Source: a candidate division WS1 bacterium
GTDB taxonomy: Bacteria > Armatimonadota > Zipacnadia > Zipacnadales > UBA5352
DNA length: 34,756 nucleotides
Reading direction: 5' to 3'
NCBI GenBank assembly: GCA_003566775.1
Contig: PXBW01000218.1
Span: 1-34,756 of the forward strand
Below, piece by piece: positions 8,857 to 17,244 of the stretch. The position numbers and the translations under genes were made by a program. Every line of letters starts with the position of its first letter. Within the stretch, counting starts at the first letter, position 1. A model generated the notes under the pieces. That model searched no databases. It worked only from the letters and a program-made list of their open reading frames with translations, and had not been told where the DNA came from.

Positions 8857-9513
8857 GTGATCAAGTTGCATGGAACAAGAGTATTGATAGCGGTGGTGGT
8901 CGTTTCATTGCTGTGTGCCTCGGCTCTGTGGGCACAGCCCACGCTGAGGGGATATACCGGCATGCTGATAGTGCCGAACGCCGAGACGGTGGGCGACGGC
9001 AATTACTACCTCGGTTGGGGTGCCGGAGAAGGCGGGGATCTGGAGAATCACAGCTTCTATGGGACGTTCGGGCTCGACGAAAATACCGAGGTCGGCGTCA
9101 ACATGTGGCGTCCCAAGGGAGCGGAGAATCAGACATTCCTCCACGCGAAGTACACTCTGCCGGTGGAGGCGGGCCCTCAGATCGCGACCGGAGTATTCGA
9201 CTTGACCGGCGAGTTGGATACCACCGTTTACGCCGTTGCCACCTGGCGGCAGGGTCAGATCATCGGCGAGGTTGACGACCGACCGATTCAGTTCCTCAAC
9301 CTTCACGCAGGATTCGCCGCCGGCATGTTCAGCGACATATTTGCCGGTGTCGAGATGATGTTCGGTCCCGAAGTGGGTATCATGGCGGAGTGGGTGGACA
9401 ATGATGTGCATGTGGGCGCTCGCTTCCAGCCAGTTGACATGTTCCACTTCGATGTAGGGCTCCTCGACATAGACGAACTGGTGTTTAACCTCAGCTACGG
9501 CACCGCGTTCTAA
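8857..9513 (+). CDS. Exported YjbH-like beta-barrel protein
   Basis: A 218-aa protein with a clear signal peptide (LIAVVVVSLLCASALWAQ, cleavage near 26-27). The start is GTG 8857 with AGGAAG 6 nt upstream. The mature part opens with LRGYTGMLIVPNAETVGDG, which resembles the start of the YjbH/GfcD family (GYTG...P.A....DG). It then alternates short amphipathic strands with aromatic ends (NYYLGWGAG, SFYGTFGL, TEVGVNMW, HVGARFQP, HFDVGLL, VFNLSYGTAF), ending in Phe as outer-membrane barrels often do. YjbH proteins are about three times longer, so this would be a single small barrel. It stands alone between the divergent acetyltransferase and a membrane glycosyltransferase-like gene. I infer an outer-membrane or periplasmic location; no function is visible. 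Confidence 0.6.
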   Translation: MIKLHGTRVLIAVVVVSLLCASALWAQPTLRGYTGMLIVPNAETVGDGNYYLGWGAGEGGDLENHSFYGTFGLDENTEVGVNMWRPKGAENQTFLHAKYTLPVEAGPQIATGVFDLTGELDTTVYAVATWRQGQIIGEVDDRPIQFLNLHAGFAAGMFSDIFAGVEMMFGPEVGIMAEWVDNDVHVGARFQPVDMFHFDVGLLDIDELVFNLSYGTAF

Positions 9514-9540
9514 GCGCGACAACGAACACGTGAACTGTGA

Positions 9541-9565
9541 GGGGCCGCCGGAGTCCGGCGGCCCC
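9541..9565 (+). terminator. Strong GC hairpin after the YjbH-like gene
   Basis: An 11-bp perfect stem (9541-9551 with 9555-9565) with a 3-nt loop lies 27 nt after the stop codon. Only two T residues follow closely (TGTTG), so it is a weak-tailed intrinsic terminator. Confidence 0.6.
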
Positions 9566-9644
9566 TGTTGCGTACGGCAAGGGCTAAGCGGGTCTCGTGG
9601 CGAATGTGTATTCGGGATCTCAGCCCGCTTTCACGGAGAATACA

Positions 9645-12095
9645 GTGCGACTGCGAACGGCCGCCGTAATCATCATCCTGCTCGCCCTCCCTACGGGCTT
9701 TCTCTATCGGATGGTACTTCTCGGACGGCCGCTGGCGCGGGATGATGCCTCCGCCATGGTCTATCCAGTCTTTCGCGCCATCGACCGCAGTCTTGCACAG
9801 GGTGAACTCTACCTCTGGGACACGCACCAATGGTCGGGTATGCCTGCCTTCGCGCGGGGTGAGACCACCGCGCTGTATCCGCCGACCATAGCCCTCTTCG
9901 CGGCGCTGCCGTGGATAACCGCCGCGCACGCGAGTTACTGGCTGCATCTTGCGCTGGGTGTGATCGGCCTGTTCTGGGTGGCGCGCAATCTCCGCGCGGG
10001 CCGGGGTGCGGCGCTGGTGGGCGCGGCCTCCTACGGCTTCAGCGGCTATCAGGCGGCACACCTGGTCCACTTCAACCACATTACCGCACTGGCCTATGTT
10101 CCGCTCACGCTTGCCGTGCTGCAGACCGCTCTGCGCCGCAATACGGGAAGGTGGTGGGCCGCGCTGGCGGTGACAGTCGCGTTCGCCTACCTCTCTTCGC
10201 ATCCGATGCCCTTCGTCATGACGGCCACGATCTGTCTTCTCTGGTTGATCTTCGGCCACGACTGGAAGGATCAGCGGCGGCCGACACTTTCCGTGCTCCT
10301 TCCGCTCTTACTGTCTCTGGCGGTGGCGGGTATGCTGGTGCTGCCCCAAATGCTGCCGATGCTGCATCTCGCCGAAGCGAGGGGCAGGTTAGAAACACCA
10401 GATCCCGAGGCGGCACTTCAGTACGTCTCCTCGTTCCCGTTTCGCGCCCGTGACCTGCCTCGCGTGCTGCTGCCCAACATCTACGGCACAGTTCACGCGA
10501 ATGTCATCGGCGGTGGGCCGGCATGGCATGAGAGTCAGCCTTTCACCGGAGCGGCTCCGTTGCTTCTCGCGCTCGCCGGGGCGATCGTCGCCTTTCGCAG
10601 ACGTGGCTGGGGCTTCTGTGTCGCGACCTTTCTGGTCGGGGCCGCCCTCATGCCCGCCGAAGGCAATCCGATTCACGCGCTGCTGGTGCATATTCCTCTC
10701 TGGGGCGGTTTCCGGGCGATGGGTCGATGGATGGTGCTGCCGATCATGTCGATGGGCGTTTTCGCGGCGCTCGCGCTGACTTATCTGCCGGAGGCCGCGA
10801 GGAAGAGGCGGGTCGCGGCGACTAAGGTCACCGCGCTTCTCGCAGTACTGATCGTGATGGCTACCGCGCTGCTCTGGTTCACCTTCGGGGTGGACGATAG
10901 CGGCGCGATGGTCGCGCCGGGCCCCTGGAGCGAGCCGGTTGAGTTGCGCGCGCCCGCGGACACGGTCTTCAACTGCGTGACCAGCAGCGAGCCTCTTCTG
11001 CTCGTCGGCGCGGCGCTGATGACCGCCCTCGCGATCGGATTTCTCGCGGGGGAGCCGCGTGGGGGCAATCTGCGGCGGCCGGGGCCGCTGCTCATTGCGG
11101 CACTGCTGCTCGCGGTGGTGCTCCCACAGTGGCATCTATGGCAGGTGACGAACCTCACGGTGCCCCGGGAGTATTACACTAGACCGCCTGAGACCGCGCG
11201 CGCTGTCGCGCCCGGACGCATCACGACGTTGCCGCCGGCCCTCGTAGCTCCCGAGTGGCGGGCGCCGGGAGAGACTCGCGAGGAGCGCACCATGCTGGAG
11301 CGAAACCTGCTTACACCGGCGCTTGCGAAGGTGTGGGGAGTCTCCTACGCAGATGGGTACTCACAGGGCCTGCTCGTGGCCGAGCCGCTACAACTGTGGG
11401 AGGACTACCATCGCTACGGCGTACAGGCATTCGCCGGTTTCGGCGATCCTTCCGAGAGGGCGGTGGAGCTCTATGGTACGCCCGTGGAGCGGATGAAGCG
11501 GCTGCACAGACTCGCGGCGATGCGGCACATCGTAACCGCGGGCGAAATCGACGATCCAGATCTTGAACTGACACACAGCGGCGTCGCGAATGTGTACTCT
11601 TACCGGGAACCTCACCCGCGCTACTGGCTGGCACGGGAGGCGATACCGGTGCGGCAGCCTGAGGCGCAGCGCAGCGCAATCAAGCTGCGGCAGTTGGATC
11701 CTCAGCGGCAGGTAGTCGTGGATCGCGAGATCGCGCTGGAAGATGATAGTGGCGCGACGGACGAGGGCGTGGTTGAGACAGTGGGGGAGAGCCCAACCCA
11801 TCTGGCGCTGAGGGTGAACGCTCCCGGCCCGCGCGTGCTCGTGGTTGCCGATGCCTGGTATCCCGGCTGGCGCGTGACCGTAAACGGCGAGCCTGCGGAG
11901 ATACTGCGAGCGAACTACGCATTTCGCGGGGTTCTACTGCCCATGGGTGAACACCGGGTAGACTTCGACTACCGGCCCGCGGGGTGGGACGTGGCGATGC
12001 CGATGTTTGCGGTGGGAGTGATCATCTTGATCGCGCTACTGGTCTGGCCGCAGCGCGAGGCCCCGCGCGAGGGCCTCGCACCGCCGGAAGATTGA
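9645..12095 (+). CDS. YfhO-family polytopic membrane protein (GT-C-like)
   Basis: An 816-aa membrane protein. Members of the YfhO family are GT-C-like proteins linked to modification of lipoteichoic acid and other cell-surface polymers. The GTG at 9645 is chosen because GGAG lies 6 nt upstream and the first helix follows at once; GTG 9597 would add 16 residues without a ribosome site. The first external loop carries ARDDASAMVYPVFRA and WDTHQWSGMPAFARGETTALYPP, the acidic loop and P-rich segment typical of YfhO. Some twelve helices follow to about residue 520. The C-terminal third is a soluble external region ending in the family signature AWYPGWRVTVNGEPAEI and a last helix (MPMFAVGVIILIALLVWP). 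The gene is monocistronic and convergent with the aconitase gene. Confidence 0.8.
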   Translation: MRLRTAAVIIILLALPTGFLYRMVLLGRPLARDDASAMVYPVFRAIDRSLAQGELYLWDTHQWSGMPAFARGETTALYPPTIALFAALPWITAAHASYWLHLALGVIGLFWVARNLRAGRGAALVGAASYGFSGYQAAHLVHFNHITALAYVPLTLAVLQTALRRNTGRWWAALAVTVAFAYLSSHPMPFVMTATICLLWLIFGHDWKDQRRPTLSVLLPLLLSLAVAGMLVLPQMLPMLHLAEARGRLETPDPEAALQYVSSFPFRARDLPRVLLPNIYGTVHANVIGGGPAWHESQPFTGAAPLLLALAGAIVAFRRRGWGFCVATFLVGAALMPAEGNPIHALLVHIPLWGGFRAMGRWMVLPIMSMGVFAALALTYLPEAARKRRVAATKVTALLAVLIVMATALLWFTFGVDDSGAMVAPGPWSEPVELRAPADTVFNCVTSSEPLLLVGAALMTALAIGFLAGEPRGGNLRRPGPLLIAALLLAVVLPQWHLWQVTNLTVPREYYTRPPETARAVAPGRITTLPPALVAPEWRAPGETREERTMLERNLLTPALAKVWGVSYADGYSQGLLVAEPLQLWEDYHRYGVQAFAGFGDPSERAVELYGTPVERMKRLHRLAAMRHIVTAGEIDDPDLELTHSGVANVYSYREPHPRYWLAREAIPVRQPEAQRSAIKLRQLDPQRQVVVDREIALEDDSGATDEGVVETVGESPTHLALRVNAPGPRVLVVADAWYPGWRVTVNGEPAEILRANYAFRGVLLPMGEHRVDFDYRPAGWDVAMPMFAVGVIILIALLVWPQREAPREGLAPPED

Positions 12096-12128
12096 ACGCT
12101 TCGCAGGGCGCCTGCGCCGATTCGCGCG

Positions 12129-14054
12129 TTACGCCTGACGCTGCCTGATGTGATTGAGGCGTCCACCCGCGAGGACGATCTCACGCTCACGAGTGGAAAG
12201 CTCGGAGGTAAGCCTGATGCTGCGCTCGGTATCCGCCACTGTGGCGATGATCGAGGCACCGGTCTCGACCGCCTCGCGCACGCCCTCGAAGCGCAGGAGA
12301 TCGCCCTGCTCGAGTGTCTCGTAATCCTCCGAGGAGATCTCGAGCGGCAGGATGCCGAAGTTCACAAGGTTGGCGCGGTGGATGCGAGCGAAGGACTCCG
12401 CCAGCACCGCCTGGATGCCCAGGTACATCGGCGCCAGTGCAGCGTGCTCGCGCGAAGAGCCCTGACCGTAGTTCTCCCCGCCGAGCACCAGCCCCGGTGA
12501 ATGCTGCTGTGCGCGGGCGGAGAACTCGGGATCGATCCCGGAGAAGACGAACTCGCTGATCGCAGGAATGTTGCTGCGCAGGGGCAGCCCCCTGGCTCCC
12601 GCGGGCATGATGTCATCAGTGGTGATGTTGTCCGGCACCTTCAACAGGATCGTCGCCTCGAAGCTGTCGGGCAACTCGTCGCGAACGGGGAGAGGCTTTA
12701 TGTTGGGCCCGCGCAGCACCTCAACGTCGGAGCCATGCTCAGGAGGCGCGACAATCATACCGTCATCGATCTCAAAGACCTCAGGTGCGTCCACCCGGGG
12801 CAGTTCGATCAGCTTCGACGGGTCGATGAACTCGCCGTGCAGCGCGACGGTTGCGGCGATCTCGGGGCTGGTGAGGTAGATGTCCGCGTCCTCGGTTCCG
12901 CTGCGCCCGCGGAAGTTGCGGTTGAAGGTGCGCACGCTCACGCCGCCGCTCGGTGGAGCCTGACCCATGCCGATACAGGGCCCACAGGCAGGCTCCAGCA
13001 CGCGCGCGCCTGCGGCGAGCAGGTCGGCGAGCGCGCCGTTTCGCGCGATCATCGTCTCCACCTGTCGGGAGCCGGGTGAGATCACGAGGCTGAGGTTCTC
13101 ATGCACAGTCTGGTTCTTCAACACGGCCGCGACGGTCATCAGGTCCTCGAGGGATGAGTTGGTGCAGCTTCCGATGCAAACCTGATCGACCCCGAGACCG
13201 AGCACCTCGGTAAGGGGAACTACCTGGTCGGGCATGTGTGGCTGAGCGACCATCGGCTCTATCTCACCAAGATCTATCTCGATGATCTCCGCGTACGTGG
13301 CATCATCGTCGGCCACTTGCTCTGACCAGGCCTCCTCACGCTGCTGTGCGCGCAGGAAGCGAAGGGTCTCCTGGTCGGAGGGGAATAGGGAGGAGGTAGC
13401 GCCCAGTTCCGCCCCCATGTTGGTTATGGTTGCGCGCTCCGGGACAGTGAGCGTCGCCACACCGGGGCCGAGGTACTCGAAGACTTTCCCGACGCCTCCC
13501 TTGACCGTGAGTCGGCGGAGCAGTTCGAGTATCACATCGCGCGCGGTTGCCCAGCCGGTAAGCTCACCGCTGAGCCGGACGCCGATGACCTGGGGGGTAT
13601 TAAGGTAGAAAGGCTCGCCTGCCATCGCGGCGGCGACGTCGAGGCCACCGGCCCCGATCGCGAGCATCCCGAGGCCGCCCGCGGTGGGGGTATGCGAGTC
13701 CGAGCCGAGAAGCGTCCTGCCCGGAACTCCGAAGCGCTCGAGATGCACCTGGTGGCAGATACCGTTACCGGGACGCGAGAAATACACGCCGTGGCGCGCG
13801 GCCACCGACTGCAGATAGCGATGATCGTCCGCGTTCTCAAAGCCGGTCTGCAGGGTGTTGTGATCGACGTAGCTTACCGAAAGCTCAGTTCGCACCCGAT
13901 CAATCTCGAGCGTCTCGAACTGGAGGTAGGCCATCGTTCCGGTGGCGTCCTGCGTGAGCGTCTGGTCGATACGCAGGGCGATCTCGTCACCGGGCTTCAT
14001 CTCGCCGGAGACGAGGTGTTCGCTGATGATCTTCTCGGTCAGAGTTAGTGCCAT
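12129..14054 (-). CDS. Aconitate hydratase (monomeric, Aquifex-type)
   Basis: Interconverts citrate and isocitrate through cis-aconitate in the TCA cycle. Length is 641 aa from ATG 14054, with GGGAG 7 nt upstream. The three cysteine ligands of the [4Fe-4S] cluster are Cys297 (GSCTNS), Cys357 and Cys360 (EPACGPCIGMG). Substrate loops LLGSDSHTPTAGGLGMLAIGAGG (~116-138) and the swivelling domain with GGENYGQGSSREHAA and LAESFARIHRANLVNFGILPL are all present. At about 640 residues it is shorter than AcnA/AcnB (about 890) and matches the short aconitase type with a mitochondrial-like domain order, rather than the two-subunit 3-isopropylmalate dehydratase, since both lyase and swivel domains are in one chain. 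No other TCA gene is nearby; it appears to be a single-gene unit. Confidence 0.92.
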   Translation of the reverse strand: MALTLTEKIISEHLVSGEMKPGDEIALRIDQTLTQDATGTMAYLQFETLEIDRVRTELSVSYVDHNTLQTGFENADDHRYLQSVAARHGVYFSRPGNGICHQVHLERFGVPGRTLLGSDSHTPTAGGLGMLAIGAGGLDVAAAMAGEPFYLNTPQVIGVRLSGELTGWATARDVILELLRRLTVKGGVGKVFEYLGPGVATLTVPERATITNMGAELGATSSLFPSDQETLRFLRAQQREEAWSEQVADDDATYAEIIEIDLGEIEPMVAQPHMPDQVVPLTEVLGLGVDQVCIGSCTNSSLEDLMTVAAVLKNQTVHENLSLVISPGSRQVETMIARNGALADLLAAGARVLEPACGPCIGMGQAPPSGGVSVRTFNRNFRGRSGTEDADIYLTSPEIAATVALHGEFIDPSKLIELPRVDAPEVFEIDDGMIVAPPEHGSDVEVLRGPNIKPLPVRDELPDSFEATILLKVPDNITTDDIMPAGARGLPLRSNIPAISEFVFSGIDPEFSARAQQHSPGLVLGGENYGQGSSREHAALAPMYLGIQAVLAESFARIHRANLVNFGILPLEISSEDYETLEQGDLLRFEGVREAVETGASIIATVADTERSIRLTSELSTREREIVLAGGRLNHIRQRQA

Positions 14055-14211
14055 GTCATCGCTCCCTGTGTGGAGTGGATTCGGTCACCGGCGCTTTCGT
14101 TCATGCGAGTGTCTGCCCCCCGCTGCGCCTGACGCGGATGAAGGTAACAGGCACCAGTTCGTGGAATACCGCGATTACAGGACAGTCGCGAGGGGAGGTT
14201 CAATTCGTCCC

Positions 14212-14469
14212 ATGGGAGAAGCGCTCAAGCTGATCATAGGTTTCGTGGGCGTTGTCATCGGCGGCGTTGCCGGATTCGGCGGCCTGATGATAGTAATGCA
14301 CAACTACGGTGAGGCGCTCTGGGAGACACCGATTCTCGGAGTGCTGGTGTCCGTGGGCCTCGTGGGCGGCGGAGCGATCGCGGTCGGATACCTTGCCCTC
14401 TGGATCATCGGAACCCTCGAGACACGTCGCAAGCGCGCCCGCAGAAAGAGCAAGAAGCGGAGAAGATAG
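14212..14469 (+). CDS. Small two-helix membrane protein with a basic tail
   Basis: An 85-aa protein, divergent from the aconitase gene. It holds two glycine-rich transmembrane segments (about 6-29 and 40-67), a short loop HNYGEALWETP between them, and a strongly basic C-terminus (ETRRKRARRKSKKRRR) that would stay in the cytoplasm by the positive-inside rule. ATG 14212 is the first ATG in frame; an AGGGGAGG stretch lies 13 nt upstream, farther than usual, so the true start could be a few codons earlier at a non-standard codon. I do not recognise a family. Confidence 0.55.
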   Translation: MGEALKLIIGFVGVVIGGVAGFGGLMIVMHNYGEALWETPILGVLVSVGLVGGGAIAVGYLALWIIGTLETRRKRARRKSKKRRR

Positions 14470-14660
14470 CTCACTCCTTTCGCTCCCGGTCATCAGGAGC
14501 GCGCTCTCCATCTCGAACTCGCTGACCGACATCTCTCGGCCGAGGAGTTACCGCCTCACCCTGTCGTCCCGCTCCCCAACTGATGTCGCTCGGGCAATCT
14601 GTCAGCGCCCGAGACTCTCACTGTCGGGCGGCCTCGATAGCAGCGGCACTTCCCGAAAGA

Positions 14661-16346
14661 TCACTCACCGATGGGCGTGGCCCGCGCGTAGGAGTTGGCC
14701 ACCTCGGTCAGACGCACCTTGGCCGCCTCTTCCGTATCTGGTGACAACTCGGGCACATACACTATCAGATCGTCAACACACGCGACAAGTCCCATCTCCG
14801 GGTCGTGAAGCCGGTCCTCGGGCTGGATCTCGAGCTTGTATCCTGTCCTGCGCCTTCGGACGCGGCTGAGACGCCGGCGGGTATCGTAAGTATTGATCTC
14901 ATAGTGTTCAGGATTGATACTTGTGTCGGCGCGAGCGTAGATCTCACAGTTCAGTTCGTCTTCCAGTTCATCAACGTACTCACCGAAGTGCCCGATGAAC
15001 TCCAGCACCACATCCGCACTCGCCTGAATGTGGAAGATGCGGGCATCATCCTCACGCACCTGCCGGCGTATCTCGCGTTCGAGTGCCGCAGCAACGGTCT
15101 CTGCGCTGAGGATGCGCCCGCGCCCCTTGCAGCAGGGGCAAGTCGTCTGCAGTATCTGTGACAGATTCTCGCCTGTGCGCTTGCGTGTCATCTCCACGAG
15201 ACCGAGGCGCGTGATGTGCATGATTCGCGTCTTCATCCGGTCTTCCGCGAATGCGTCGCGCAGGGCGCTGCTCACCTGTTTGCGGTGCTGCTTCTTGTCC
15301 ATGTCGATGAAGTCGATGACGATAATGCCGCCGATGTCTCGCAACTTGAGTTGGTTGGCGACCTCGTCTGCGGCCTCGAGGTTGGTGCGCAGAACGGTGT
15401 CCTCGAGACTCCGCCCGGTGAACTTGCCGGTGTTAACGTCGATCGTGGTGAGAGCCTCGGTCTGCTCGATGTTGAGCCATCCACCGCTTTCGAGCCAGAC
15501 CTTGGGCTGAAGTGCCTGGTTGATCTGCTGCTCGACGCCGTAGTGAGTGAAGATCGGGGTAGTGCCGCGGTAGAGTTCGACGCGATCGCGGAGATCGGGA
15601 GCGATATTGTGCAGCAGATTGAGGACCTTGTCGTAAGTGACTTTGTCGTCGATGATGAACTGATCTACCTCGGCCGAGAATACGTCCCTCAGCACTTCGA
15701 GAGTAAGACTGAGATCCTCGTGGATCATGGTCGGTGCCGTCGCCTGCTGCGCTCTTCCCTGAATCGTCTGCCAGAGTTTCGTCAGAAAGCGCACATCTGC
15801 TTCGAGATCCTGTTTTGTTGCACCCTGCGCTCGCGTACGCACGATGATCCCGAAGTCATCGGGGCAAACTTCATGTCCGAGCGAGCGCAGGCGCTTGCGC
15901 TCCCCCTCGTCTTCGATCTTTTTCGATACCCCGACCTTCTCAGCGGTGTCCGTCATGAGCACCAGATAGCGGCCCGGAAGTGAGATGCGCCTTGTTCCGC
16001 GCGCGCCTTTGTCACCGAGAGGGCCCTTGACGATCTGACAGAGAAACTGTTGTCCGCTCTGAACTATCCGGTTGATGGGCGGAAATGAACTCATCTTACG
16101 CCGCATGTCGCGGCGCGACGGCTCCTCGGTAACCGCGTCCGATACGTGAAGGAAGACATTCTTGTCGAGACCGCACTCCACGAATGCGGCATCGAGTCCC
16201 CGCACCACATTCTCAACGCGGCACATATATACGTTTCCCACGACCCGTTCACCGCGCTCAACCATCAACTCGGTAAGCCGGTCGTCCTCCATGATCGCCA
16301 CTCTGGTCTGTCTGTTGGTAATGTTCGCTACGATCTTACTTGACAT
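14661..16346 (-). CDS. rng: Ribonuclease E/G family endoribonuclease
   Basis: Single-strand-specific endoribonuclease for rRNA maturation and mRNA decay. Length is 561 aa from ATG 16346, with AAGGAG 5 nt upstream; the open frame extends 55 codons further without homology. The S1 RNA-binding domain occupies about 35-130 (GNVYMCRVENVVRGLDAAFVECG). The catalytic Mg2+ aspartates are Asp303 (TTIDVNTGKFTG) and Asp345 (IIVIDFIDMD), the same positions as in E. coli RNase E to within one residue. The Zn-link motif CPCC (403-406) that joins subunits is present. After about residue 430 there is a ~130-aa region with an arginine-rich patch (RRRLSRVRRRR) that may bind RNA. No long disordered scaffold follows, so it resembles RNase G. 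The gene lies downstream of the radical SAM and DUF2344 genes, a usual association. Confidence 0.93.
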   Translation of the reverse strand: MSSKIVANITNRQTRVAIMEDDRLTELMVERGERVVGNVYMCRVENVVRGLDAAFVECGLDKNVFLHVSDAVTEEPSRRDMRRKMSSFPPINRIVQSGQQFLCQIVKGPLGDKGARGTRRISLPGRYLVLMTDTAEKVGVSKKIEDEGERKRLRSLGHEVCPDDFGIIVRTRAQGATKQDLEADVRFLTKLWQTIQGRAQQATAPTMIHEDLSLTLEVLRDVFSAEVDQFIIDDKVTYDKVLNLLHNIAPDLRDRVELYRGTTPIFTHYGVEQQINQALQPKVWLESGGWLNIEQTEALTTIDVNTGKFTGRSLEDTVLRTNLEAADEVANQLKLRDIGGIIVIDFIDMDKKQHRKQVSSALRDAFAEDRMKTRIMHITRLGLVEMTRKRTGENLSQILQTTCPCCKGRGRILSAETVAAALEREIRRQVREDDARIFHIQASADVVLEFIGHFGEYVDELEDELNCEIYARADTSINPEHYEINTYDTRRRLSRVRRRRTGYKLEIQPEDRLHDPEMGLVACVDDLIVYVPELSPDTEEAAKVRLTEVANSYARATPIGE

Positions 16347-16452
16347 AGGTTCTCCTTTTCCGTGCGCCAACGCACCGACGACCGTCCCTGACGAGATGCT
16401 GCCCTTGCGAGGCCTCTCGCCGGATGCGGTCCGGTGGCATCGGCATAAGCTG

Positions 16453-16481
16453 ATAATACGGTAAATGCTGCGTGCTGTGAG
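16453..16481 (-). promoter_or_regulatory. Putative promoter of the RNase G gene
   Basis: Reading the minus strand, CTCACA (16481-16476) and TATTAT (16458-16453) are 17 bp apart. This gives a transcript start near 16446 and a leader of about 100 nt, so RNase G could be expressed apart from the two upstream genes. Confidence 0.4.
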
Positions 16482-16522
16482 ACGTTCGAAAGTCAGTCCC
16501 ACCCACTGCAATCGTCCGGCCG

Positions 16523-16540
16523 GCGCAGTTACAACTGCGC
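16523..16540 (-). terminator. Palindromic hairpin after the DUF2344 gene
   Basis: An 8-bp perfect stem (16523-16530 with 16533-16540) with a 2-nt loop lies directly after the stop codon of the DUF2344 gene. No T-run follows on the minus strand, so it may stabilise the mRNA end rather than terminate. Confidence 0.3.
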
Positions 16541-16542
16541 GG

Positions 16543-17244
16543 CTAACTACTGAGGCCGAGACGTGTCACGACTCTTACGTCGAGCCTGACCTCCCGACCA
16601 TTTTCACTGCTCAGCCGGCGCTCGAGGCACTCGATCACCTCTGATGGCTTCGCAAGCCTGTCCTGCTGCAGCGCCAGCGTCATCTGAAGCCGCGGACCGG
16701 CGTCAGCGGTGCGCGGCTCAAGAACACTTAGTTCGTGCAGTCCCGGGCGGATGTCAACTTTTCGCACACGGGACTTTGTTTCGCGAACTACCTCAAGGCT
16801 TCCTGCGTCGAGTAACTCGCCGACCGCACCCCGCAGATCCTCCATCGTGGTTTCCGGAGCGGGCCGCAGTTCGATCTCGTACTCGGCGCGAGTATGTCCG
16901 GAGATGTGTTTGCGCTTCTCGCTGGAGATGGTCTCCACTCCGACGATCCCAAGCTTCTCCGGCAACTGCGGTGCCATTGCGCGATGAACCTCATCGGCCC
17001 CCATTGGGCGCTCGAGTTCAATCTGACACAGTTCCCTCTCACCTGCGCCACCGACCGGAAGCGCGCTGGTGTAACCGATGCGCGCAGAGGGGTTGTATCC
17101 CTCGGAGTACTTCACCGGCAGTCCCGCACGTCTTACGGCCCGGTCGATCGCGCGGTTAATGTCAAGGTGTGACAGGAACCGAAAGCGATCGGTCTTGCGA
17201 AAGGTGACGATGGCGAAGTGTCGGATCGGCGGTCGTCCGCTCAC
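16543..17244 (-). CDS. DUF2344 radical-SAM-associated protein (TIGR03936)
   Basis: A 233-aa protein of the family that always accompanies, or is fused to, the TIGR03960 radical SAM protein. The start overlaps the upstream stop by 4 nt (ATGA at 17241-17244), which implies translational coupling. The N-terminal half carries the family core: FRKTDRFRFLSHLDINRAIDRAVRRAGLPVKYSEGYNPSARIGYTSALPVG, with the SHLD and EGYNPSARI segments very well conserved. The C-terminal half (LRPAPETTMEDLRGAVGELLDAGS) is less conserved. In many bacteria these two genes precede RNase G and the rplU-rpmA ribosomal genes. The biochemical role is unknown; the fixed neighbourhood suggests a task in RNA or ribosome maturation. 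Confidence 0.88.
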   Translation of the reverse strand: MSGRPPIRHFAIVTFRKTDRFRFLSHLDINRAIDRAVRRAGLPVKYSEGYNPSARIGYTSALPVGGAGERELCQIELERPMGADEVHRAMAPQLPEKLGIVGVETISSEKRKHISGHTRAEYEIELRPAPETTMEDLRGAVGELLDAGSLEVVRETKSRVRKVDIRPGLHELSVLEPRTADAGPRLQMTLALQQDRLAKPSEVIECLERRLSSENGREVRLDVRVVTRLGLSS

